Below, piece after piece: positions 57,415 to 64,000 of a DNA stretch of 64,000 nucleotides (within the stretch, counting starts at the first letter, position 1; every line of letters begins with the position of its first letter). The notes under the pieces are model-generated. The model was not told the DNA's origin. It saw nothing but the letters and a program-made list of their open reading frames with translations, and made no database searches. A program made the translations under genes and the position numbers. The DNA is from Cryobacterium adonitolivorans (GTDB lineage: Bacteria; Actinomycetota; Actinomycetes; Actinomycetales; Microbacteriaceae), in the NCBI RefSeq assembly GCF_004402695.1, contig NZ_SOFL01000009.1, positions 1 to 64,000 on the forward strand, given 5' to 3'.

Positions 57415-60155
57415 GGCTGGGTGAGCCTGGCGCCGGTGAGGATGCCGTGCGCCCAGCCGGCCAGGCGGGTGCGGTCGATCTTCGAGTTGTGGCGGATATC
57501 GGTGGGCAGGTGCGGAACGACGAGCACGGCCGCGACCGGCTGGCCGGCGACCAAGCGCACGTCTTCGGCGAGCGCAGGCTCGGCCAGGCCGACGCGGGCG
57601 GCGGGCGGAACCGTCTCGACGACAATGACGACCTGTTGGCTGCCGGCGGGCCCGACGCCAACGGCGGCGGCGCGGTCGACCCCGGTCAGGGCCGAGACAG
57701 CCAGCTCCGGGCCGACGGGCGTGACGACGCCGTGCGCCGTGGTGATCACGTGTGGCAGGCGACCCTCTACCCAGAGCCGTCCGGCGGCATCGAGGTGACC
57801 GACGTCGCCGGTGCGGTGCCAACGCTCACCCGGGGTGACCGCACGGGTGGCGGCCTGGTCGGTGAGCCAGAGCCTGTCGTAGTGGTCCTTCACGTGCGGA
57901 GCCGAGACCACGATCTCGCCGGTGACCTGCGGAGCCTCGGAGAGCGCGCCGACGGCGGCGCCGGTCTCGTCGAGGGCGCTGATGCGCACGCGTGTGGTCG
58001 CTGTCGGGCGGCCGACGCATACGCCGCCGGGGCCGCTCGCCACGTCGTCGCGGGCGGCCTCGCGGATGCCGTCGAGGGTGATGTCGGTCATCAGCAGGCC
58101 CTCGGTCATGCCGTACGGCGTGTGGGCGCTGGCGCCCGGCATCAGGGCGGCGGCAGAGGCGAGCAGCGGCTCGGAAACCGGGGCGCCGGCCGAGAGGAAA
58201 CTCGTGACCCGGGCCAGGGCGGCACGATCGGCCGGGGTCAGCTCACCCTGGGTGGCCACGACGTTGGCGAGCGCTGCCGGGGACAGGAACACGACGGTGG
58301 CGTCGATCGCGGCCACGGCGGCGGCGACCGCGGTGGCGGTGAGCGTCTTGGGGGCGGTGACGTCCATGTCCGGGGTCACCGAGCGGGCACCCAGGGCGGG
58401 GCCGAGCAGCGCGAACGGTGCGAAGCCGGCGACCAGGCCGGTGCCGCGGCCGACGCCGTATTGGGCGTGCAGTGCACGGCTGACCGCGGACAGCTGGCCG
58501 TGGGTGTAGACCACGCCCTTGGCGGGTCCGGTCGAGCCCGAGGTGAACAGCACCGCGGCGACGTCGCCCGGTTGGGGCGGCTCGGGCAGCTCTTCGTCCC
58601 GGCCCAGCGAGATCAGGTCGGCGAGCGCGTAGGAGACGCCGAGGGCGCGGCGGCTGGCGGTGGGAAGCCGGTTGACGGAGATCTTTTGGCCGGGCCAGCC
58701 GAGCGCCCGGGCGGCCATCAGGCCGGGCAGCGCGCCGATGACGTGGTCGGGGCGGGCGCCGCGAACCGCGCGGGTGAGGCCGGCGAGGCCGAGACCGGCG
58801 TCGGCCACCACCACGATCGCGCCGAGGCGGATGCAGGCGTAGAGCACCGCGGTGAGGTCGGCGCAGGGGGGCACGAGCAGGGAGACGCGGTCGCCGCGGC
58901 GCACGCCGATCTGGTGCAGACCGGCCGCGATCTCGCGGACCCGGCGGGAGAGCAGTCGCCAGCTGACGACGCGGGGGCCCGCACCCGTGCCGGGAGCCAT
59001 GTCGATCAGGGCGGTCTCGTCACTGTCCAGCAGCTCGTCGAGGTAGTGCCAGAGGGGCCGGGCGGCTTCGACGGGCTCAGCACCGGTCTCGACAGGCTCG
59101 ACCAGCGGAGTCGGCTCGACCAGCGGAGTCGGCTCGACCAGCGGGGTCGGCTCGACCGGCGGAGTGGCCTGGACGAGCCAGCCGAGCGCGGCGCCGGCAT
59201 AGTCCACGTCTTCGGCGATGAGGTGTCCGGCGCCCTCGAAGCGGTGCACGGCGGCGTGCGGCAGCCGGTCGCTGAGGTCGTCGAGGTACCGGTCGCTGAA
59301 GATCGGGTCGCGCGGGCCCCAGAGCAGCAGGGCGGGGACGGTGAGCGAACGCAGCGACTCTGCGATGCGGTCGAGCTCCGCGTGGCTGTCGTGGCGGGCA
59401 TCCACCGGGATATCGGCGACGAACCCGCCGATGCCGCCACGGCGGGCGGCGGTGCGGTACGGCGCCCGGTATGCGTTCCTGACCGTGGCCGGCAGGGCTG
59501 GGTGCCCCAGTGCCAGGGTGGTGTCCAGGAACGCCGTCGTGGTCACCGTGCCGACGCCGAGCACACCGCGGGCGAGGGCGAGGCGGAGTGGGGCCGGGAT
59601 CGGTTCGATGTCGCTCTGGTGGATGGCGGTGTTCAGCAACATGACCCCGGCAAGGTGCTCGGGGTGGTCGACAGCCCAGCCCAGGGAGACCACGCCGCCC
59701 CAGTCATGGCCGAAGGTGACCACCGGGCCGGTGAGGCCGAGCGCACGGGTCAGGTCGTCGAGGTCGCGCACCCGGCGCGCGAGCGGACGGGCGACACCGG
59801 TGCGCTCCGAGAAGCCCATGTCGAGCTGGTCGACCGCGATTACGCGCCAGGCCGGCCGGCCGTCAGCTGCGGCCGCGGTGGACTGGGCCACGAGGTCACG
59901 CCAGAGGTAGGACCAGGTGGGGTTGCCGTGCACGCACAGGATCGTGCCCACCGGCTCGGCCCCGAGCGCGGCGAGCTGTTCGCCGTTGTCGAGCAGGTGC
60001 CAGGCGTGGGTGGCCCCGGCCGGCGTGCCGTCATCCAGGCCGCTCTCGACCACATCGACGATCCGGGACCAGTCCGGATCCAGCCCGGGAAGCCCGCTCG
60101 GCGGAACGCTCGCCGGAGCGAGGGCCGTCCCGGTGCGCGGCAGCCGGTACCTCAC
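57411..60155 (-). CDS. Fused OleB-OleC (beta-lactone decarboxylase / beta-lactone synthetase)
   Basis: A 914-residue two-domain protein. Residues 1-325 are an OleB-type alpha/beta hydrolase of the haloalkane dehalogenase group: LCVHGNPTWSYLWRDLV, FGHDWGGVVSLGW with the Asp nucleophile (about 150), and EGAGHLIAED with the His. A repeat linker follows (about 330-357, VEPTPL three times). Residues 360-914 are an OleC-type ANL ligase: VLFTSGSTGPAKGVVYTHGQ (about 535), TPYGMTEGLL, HRTGDVGHLDAAGRLW, HNSKIDRTRLAGW with Lys. OleC turns the 3-hydroxyacid into a beta-lactone and OleB removes CO2 to give a cis-olefin. GTG 60155 overlaps the OleA stop. Confidence 0.9.
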   Translation of the reverse strand: MRYRLPRTGTALAPASVPPSGLPGLDPDWSRIVDVVESGLDDGTPAGATHAWHLLDNGEQLAALGAEPVGTILCVHGNPTWSYLWRDLVAQSTAAAADGRPAWRVIAVDQLDMGFSERTGVARPLARRVRDLDDLTRALGLTGPVVTFGHDWGGVVSLGWAVDHPEHLAGVMLLNTAIHQSDIEPIPAPLRLALARGVLGVGTVTTTAFLDTTLALGHPALPATVRNAYRAPYRTAARRGGIGGFVADIPVDARHDSHAELDRIAESLRSLTVPALLLWGPRDPIFSDRYLDDLSDRLPHAAVHRFEGAGHLIAEDVDYAGAALGWLVQATPPVEPTPLVEPTPLVEPTPLVEPVETGAEPVEAARPLWHYLDELLDSDETALIDMAPGTGAGPRVVSWRLLSRRVREIAAGLHQIGVRRGDRVSLLVPPCADLTAVLYACIRLGAIVVVADAGLGLAGLTRAVRGARPDHVIGALPGLMAARALGWPGQKISVNRLPTASRRALGVSYALADLISLGRDEELPEPPQPGDVAAVLFTSGSTGPAKGVVYTHGQLSAVSRALHAQYGVGRGTGLVAGFAPFALLGPALGARSVTPDMDVTAPKTLTATAVAAAVAAIDATVVFLSPAALANVVATQGELTPADRAALARVTSFLSAGAPVSEPLLASAAALMPGASAHTPYGMTEGLLMTDITLDGIREAARDDVASGPGGVCVGRPTATTRVRISALDETGAAVGALSEAPQVTGEIVVSAPHVKDHYDRLWLTDQAATRAVTPGERWHRTGDVGHLDAAGRLWVEGRLPHVITTAHGVVTPVGPELAVSALTGVDRAAAVGVGPAGSQQVVIVVETVPPAARVGLAEPALAEDVRLVAGQPVAAVLVVPHLPTDIRHNSKIDRTRLAGWAHGILTGARLTQP
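59085..59165 (-). repeat. Dispersed repeat plus 18-bp tandem repeat inside the OleBC linker
   Basis: GGTCTCGACAGGCTCGACCAG at 59085-59105 matches the intergenic repeat copies at 8807-8827 and, inverted, 3555-3578. It is followed by CGGAGTCGGCTCGACCAG-type units repeated three times. In frame they encode PVETG and the VEPTPL repeats, joining the OleB and OleC domains. Confidence 0.85.
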
Positions 60156-61174
60156 CACTGGATCTCCATCATGGCCGTGTTGAGGCCGGAGCCGACGCCC
60201 ATCAGCAGTACCCGGTTGCCGGGCTGGAGCCGGCCGGCCTCTTCGGAGAGCGTGATCGGAATGGAGGCGGGCCCCACGTTGCCGTAGGTGGGGTAGGTCA
60301 GCGGCACCCGGCTGCGGTCCAGGCCCGTGGCCTTCACGATGGCATTGGTGTGCACGTCCGACACCTGGTGCAGGATGTAGCGGTCCATGTTCGACCAGCT
60401 CCAGTCCCGCTTGGCTTCGGTCCAGGCCGACACGACGAGTTCCATGCCGCCCTTGAGCAGGGCTTTGGCGTCGGTGAACATGCCGTCGACGCTGCCGACG
60501 CACAGGTCGTTGAATTGGGTGGCCGCCCGGGTCACACCGCCGAGGATGCGATGTCCCTCCGGATGAGCGTCGGCCCGGCCGAGCACGGCCGCCGCGGCGC
60601 CGGAGCCCAACGTGAGGCTGGCGAATTCGCTCATGAAATCCTTACGACCGATGTCCGGCCGGCCGAGGCGTTCGATGGTGTTGGTCTGGATCTCGTCGGC
60701 GTCCTCGCCGTCGATGATCACCGCGTACTTGATCTGGCCGGAGTCGATGAGCTGGGCGGCCAGTGTCATGCCGTTTACGAAGCCCAGGCAGGCGTTGGCG
60801 ATGTCGAAGTTCGTCGCCGACGACGGCAGGCCCAGTCCATGGTGGATGCGCACCGCGACCGAGGGCTCCAGGTGCTTGCGGGTGACCGAGGTGTTGATCA
60901 TCAGCCCCACCTCGCTGGGATCGACCCCGGCCTCGGCGAGGGCACGTTTGCCCGCGGACACGGCGGCGTCGTCGAAGGCCTGCCCCACGTCCCAGTTGCG
61001 TCGTTCGTGCACTCCGGCGACGCGCTGAAGCAGCCCCTTGGGCAGGCGCAGTCGCTTGAGCGCCGGCTGCAGGCGACGGTCGATCTCTTCAGATGTGGTG
61101 ATGCGCGGGGCGATGGTCGTGGCGACCGACAACAACGCGACATTGCGGTGCATCGTTGTTGCGTTTCCGTCCAA
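60152..61174 (-). CDS. oleA: OleA, acyl-CoA head-to-head condensing thiolase (3-oxoacyl-ACP synthase III-like)
   Basis: A 340-residue thiolase-fold enzyme that joins two fatty acyl-CoAs to a 2-alkyl-3-ketoacid. RLPKGLLQRVAGVHERRNWD is the OleA signature block. The Glu of TRKHLEPSV fits the OleA base. The catalytic Cys is in FDIANACLGFVNG (about 125), His in YILHQVSDVH (about 270), Asn in PTYGNVGPASIPI (about 297). TTG 61174 is chosen for an AGGGGACC site and the DGNATTMHRNVALLS start; ATG 61153 is an alternative. First gene of the oleA-oleBC-oleD unit. Confidence 0.92.
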   Translation of the reverse strand: MDGNATTMHRNVALLSVATTIAPRITTSEEIDRRLQPALKRLRLPKGLLQRVAGVHERRNWDVGQAFDDAAVSAGKRALAEAGVDPSEVGLMINTSVTRKHLEPSVAVRIHHGLGLPSSATNFDIANACLGFVNGMTLAAQLIDSGQIKYAVIIDGEDADEIQTNTIERLGRPDIGRKDFMSEFASLTLGSGAAAAVLGRADAHPEGHRILGGVTRAATQFNDLCVGSVDGMFTDAKALLKGGMELVVSAWTEAKRDWSWSNMDRYILHQVSDVHTNAIVKATGLDRSRVPLTYPTYGNVGPASIPITLSEEAGRLQPGNRVLLMGVGSGLNTAMMEIQW

Positions 61175-61370
61175 CGGGGTCCCCTGTCGAGTTATGTGTG
61201 GCGACAAATGATGTCCTATCGATTTTCTCCCAGAAGTCTGGGCGTCAACCGTGCGTCTGCTGATGCCCGCCGCGGCTCCGAATTCGGTGGATGCGGCGAC
61301 GGTTACCTTCCATTATCAGCCTTTCTGACGGTGGTGCCGCAACCGGCCGATCGCCCGGGTTCGGGGAGGG

Positions 61371-61997
61371 TCAGGATAGGCGTGGCGTACCGGGTCTGGT
61401 CAGGACGGCGGCCACCAGGAAACAGACAGCACCCGTGATGGTGCCGACAGTAGCCCAGCTGGCTAAAAACTGTTGGCCGAACTCCGCTATCGGGTACGCG
61501 CTGACCGCAGCGACTCCGAAGGCCACAGACCCCAGGAGGTTCAGGCAGGCGCCCGGCCAGGTCCGGGCCTTCGGGTCCCACAGGGCGTCCCGCCCGGTGG
61601 TCGCGACGACGGCGAGGAGGCTGGAGAGCAGAAAACACACCGACCCGTAGGCATCCGGACGCCAGGCGGTGCGCTCGGTGTCGACGAGACTGGCCGTGAG
61701 GGCCGTCGCGGTGCTCAGGTTGAAGAACAGGGTGCCGGCGAACTGGATGGCCGCGGCCCACCAGTCGAACCTGTCTGGCCGGTTCGTGGTGCTGCGCGGC
61801 GGCCGCCGGCCGCTGAGATTGAGTTGGATGAAGGCGGCAAGGGTGAAGAACAGCGAGCCGATGAAGAAGGTGAGGTTGTCGGTCACCGCACCGACGGCGC
61901 CCAGGAAACCGGAAACGGCACCCAGGATGAAGAGGGTCGACCCGACTATGAATCCCCAGGCCTCGCGGCGCAGCCGAAGGAACTTCGGTGCGGTCAC
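61371..61997 (-). CDS. YrhK-like membrane protein
   Basis: A 208-residue integral membrane protein with about six helices. FLRLRREAWGFIVGSTLFIL GAVSGFLG and TFFIGSLFFTLAAFIQL fit the YrhK domain (PF14145), which occurs twice here (second copy in FDWWAAAIQFAGTLFFNLST). The function is unknown. GTG 61997 with GAGGTGATCC upstream begins 36 nt after the putA stop, so it is probably read with putA. Confidence 0.8.
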   Translation of the reverse strand: MTAPKFLRLRREAWGFIVGSTLFILGAVSGFLGAVGAVTDNLTFFIGSLFFTLAAFIQLNLSGRRPPRSTTNRPDRFDWWAAAIQFAGTLFFNLSTATALTASLVDTERTAWRPDAYGSVCFLLSSLLAVVATTGRDALWDPKARTWPGACLNLLGSVAFGVAAVSAYPIAEFGQQFLASWATVGTITGAVCFLVAAVLTRPGTPRLS

Positions 61998-62033
61998 TGG
62001 ATCACCTCGCCTTCGGCCGCAGCCATTATGGCG

Positions 62034-64000
62034 CTAGATGACCTCGTCCGTGAGGGTGCTCGGGTTGCCGAACCTGTGCGCGGTGATCGAGATCGCCTGT
62101 TCCCGCAGGAACGGCAGCAACTCGACCCGGCCGGCCTGGGTGACCGGATGCGCGTAGACGGCGATGTCCGGGCTGCCGCCGAGGGCGTGGGCGAAGGCCG
62201 TGGCGGCTGCAGCGGCCCCTGTTTGCGGGTCGCCGCCGATAAGCCGAACCCGGCTCGAGGCTATGCCGCCGGCTGCCGCCCTGGCCAGCCATTCCTCGTC
62301 GCTCTCGATGATCACGGGGATGTCGCGGGGAGCGAGGACCGTTCGCACCTTCGGGGGCACCGGCAGGGCGCTGGACACGACGAACCTGGACTTGGACAGC
62401 AGGCCGGCCGCGATCACACGCAGCAGCAGGGCCAGGCTGCCGTCTTCGCCCAGTCGCACGGTGACGGGTAGCGGACGGTAGCGGAACAGGTTTCGTTCGA
62501 GGCCGAGCGCGGACACGTCCGCGACCACGTTGAATTCATCGCGCCAGGCGAGGGCGTCGCTGAGTGCCGAGCGGCGCAGCACATCGAACTCCTCGTAGGG
62601 CAGCGACGGCTGGGAGGCCTCGATGAGGTCGGTGATGCGCTGTTCGAGGCCACGCAGGTGCAGGGTGGAGCTGTTGGTCCCCGGATCGGTGACCCAGCCG
62701 CCCAGCCCGAAGAGGTAGTTGGGGCCGCCGGCCTTGGAGCCGGGTCCGACCGCCGAGCGCTTCCAGCCGCCGAACGGCTGTCGTCGCACGATCGCCCCGG
62801 TGATGCCGCGGTTCACGTAGAGGTTGCCGGCCTGGACCGTGTCGACCCATTGCGCGATCTCGTCGGCGTCGAGCGAGTGCAGCCCGGCCGTGAGCCCGTA
62901 GTCGACGGCGTTCTGGTAGCGGATGGCTTCCTCGAGGCTGCGGGCGTGCATGACTCCGAGCACCGGGCCGAAGAACTCGGTGAGGTGGAAGTACGAGCCG
63001 GGGGCGACGCCGCTGCGGATGCCGGGCGACCACAGTTGCCCGACCCCGGTTTCGAGGTCGTCGTCGAGCAGCTTGGGCTCGACCAGCCAGCTTTCGCCGG
63101 CGCCGAGCTCGGTGAGCGCGTGCAGCAGCTTGCCGTCGGCGGGCTCGATGATCGGGCCCATCTGGCTGTCCGGGTCGGCGGGGCGTCCCACGCGGAGCGA
63201 CGTGGCGGCATCCACCAGCTGGCCCAGGAACCGAGTGGACCGGGCGACGGACCCGACCAGGATCACCAGGCTGGCGGCGGAGCATTTCTGGCCGGCGTGG
63301 CCGAAGGCGCTCTTGATCACGTCGGCGGCGGCCAGGTCGAGGTCGGCGGACGGGGTGACGATGATCGCGTTCTTGCCGCTGGTCTCCGCCAGGAGCGGGA
63401 GGTCCTCCCGCAGCCCGCGGAACAGTGTGGCGGTCTCGTAGGCGCCGGTCAGGATGACCCTGTCAACGTTGGGATGGGAGAGCAGCCGGCTGCCGAGGGC
63501 CCGGTCGGGCAGGTCGACGAGCGCGAGGAGTTCCCGGGGCACGCCGGCCTCCCAGAGCGCTTCGACCATCACGGCACCTGTGCGCTGGGCGAGGGCGGCG
63601 GGCTTGATGATCACGCCAGACCCCGCGGCGAGGGCGGCGAGCACGCCGCCGGCCGGGATGGCCACCGGGAAGTTCCACGGCGGCGTGATCACGGTGAGTC
63701 GAGACGGTACGAAGACGGCGCCCTGCACGGAGTCGAGCTCGCGGGCGCGGTCGGCGTAATAGTGCGCGAAGTCGATGGCTTCGCTGACCTCTGGGTCGCC
63801 CTCGGCGATGGTCTTGCCGGTTTCGGAGGCCATCACTTCGATCAGGCGATCGCGGTTCGCAGCCAGGGCAAGACCGGCGCGGTGCAATACCTGGGCCCGT
63901 TCGATGCCGGGCTTCTGCGCCCAGGCGGCACCGGCCGCGGTGACGGTGGCGATTACCTCGTCAAGTCTGTCCGGGTCATCGATGCGGGCCTGCCTGATGC
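62034..64000 (-). CDS. putA: Bifunctional proline dehydrogenase / glutamate-semialdehyde dehydrogenase, C-terminal part
   Basis: The window holds the last 655 or so codons; the N-terminal proline dehydrogenase barrel lies outside. What is seen is the aldehyde dehydrogenase domain: VITPPWNFPVAIPAGGVLAA L, LAETSGKNAIIV with the Glu, FGHAGQKCSAASLVILVGS with the catalytic Cys, and ITGAIVRRQPFGGWKRSAVG. After it comes an extra C-terminal domain of about 200 residues, common in actinobacterial PutA. It oxidises proline, via P5C/glutamate semialdehyde, to glutamate. No Met is needed at 63887: the frame is open to the window edge. Confidence 0.92.
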   Translation of the reverse strand, partial: IRQARIDDPDRLDEVIATVTAAGAAWAQKPGIERAQVLHRAGLALAANRDRLIEVMASETGKTIAEGDPEVSEAIDFAHYYADRARELDSVQGAVFVPSRLTVITPPWNFPVAIPAGGVLAALAAGSGVIIKPAALAQRTGAVMVEALWEAGVPRELLALVDLPDRALGSRLLSHPNVDRVILTGAYETATLFRGLREDLPLLAETSGKNAIIVTPSADLDLAAADVIKSAFGHAGQKCSAASLVILVGSVARSTRFLGQLVDAATSLRVGRPADPDSQMGPIIEPADGKLLHALTELGAGESWLVEPKLLDDDLETGVGQLWSPGIRSGVAPGSYFHLTEFFGPVLGVMHARSLEEAIRYQNAVDYGLTAGLHSLDADEIAQWVDTVQAGNLYVNRGITGAIVRRQPFGGWKRSAVGPGSKAGGPNYLFGLGGWVTDPGTNSSTLHLRGLEQRITDLIEASQPSLPYEEFDVLRRSALSDALAWRDEFNVVADVSALGLERNLFRYRPLPVTVRLGEDGSLALLLRVIAAGLLSKSRFVVSSALPVPPKVRTVLAPRDIPVIIESDEEWLARAAAGGIASSRVRLIGGDPQTGAAAAATAFAHALGGSPDIAVYAHPVTQAGRVELLPFLREQAISITAHRFGNPSTLTDEVI

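Noticed and set aside
1..64000. CRISPR array, prophage, integrative element or defence island
   Set aside because: No regularly spaced direct repeats, cas genes, integrase, phage structural genes or transposases were seen. The three tRNA genes have no adjacent integrase or repeated tRNA 3' end. The lone methylase has no partner.

Overview
The window is high-GC actinobacterial DNA, most like Microbacteriaceae (a Cryobacterium-type genome is my best guess). I infer this from the very high GC, frequent GTG and TTG starts, 4-nt stop/start overlaps, a 32-residue AURKAIP1-type ribosomal protein, BldC- and DUF1918-type genes, LCP and F420-type LLM proteins, and actinobacterial gene orders. It looks like ordinary chromosome: no prophage, integrase, transposase, CRISPR array or recognisable defence island.

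Layout. 1-2.4 kb: end of an unknown gene, small redox/Dabb genes, a HAD-IB phosphatase, the tiny ribosomal protein, BldC-like and ArsR regulators. 2.4-3.6 kb: wreckage of a trkH-trkA potassium uptake operon. 3.6-7.4 kb: proC, a CDF metal exporter, a glutamine amidotransferase, tadA and upp. 7.4-13.2 kb: a leader region with a possible leaderless Cys-rich peptide ahead of a receiver-less winged-helix protein, then RidA, DedA, a diacylglycerol-kinase-family protein, MarR, DUF1918, Nudix and tRNA-Arg. 13.3-23.7 kb: two MFS exporters, a flavodoxin-like protein, a carboxylesterase, a divergent HxlR/NmrA pair, an FBP zinc-finger protein and an EAL phosphodiesterase. 23.7-32 kb: a DUF389 remnant, two tRNA-Ser genes flanking an LCP gene, serS, a second DAGK paralogue, pheA and pgm. 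32-35.6 kb: two tandem secreted amidase-domain genes (one broken), a VanY-type peptidase and an NAD-binding protein.

35.6-41.4 kb is a complete beta-glucoside (cellobiose-type) operon: lipoprotein binding protein, two permeases, GH1 beta-glucosidase and a LacI regulator, with two palindromic operators around the promoter. No ATPase is encoded, so a shared MsiK-type ATPase elsewhere is expected. 41.4-47.7 kb: LLM oxidoreductase with an orphan DNA methyltransferase, GNAT, lipoate ligase, hydrolase and a MarR/MFS pair. 47.7-48.7 kb: a divergent lacI/rhaB pair in which one deletion removed both 5' halves. 48.7-56.2 kb: DJ-1, an HTH-only LysR-type protein, an L-lactate module (FadR-type regulator, operator, lldD), an arginine/ornithine module (DDAH-like enzyme, rocD, Lrp) and small regulators. 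56.4-61.2 kb: a long-chain olefin cluster, oleA - oleBC (fused) - oleD, joined by 4-nt overlaps. The window ends in yrhK-like and putA (5' end outside).

Three things stand out. First, five loci (trkH, trkA, DUF389, an amidase paralogue, lacI/rhaB) are broken by internal deletions with no insertion sequence nearby. Second, three intergenic nested inverted repeats (about 12.4, 45.7 and 52.5 kb) are related and keep pairing by compensatory change. Third, a dispersed repeat of the form GGTCTCGACAAGCTCGACCA occurs between genes and also inside the linker of the OleB-OleC fusion.
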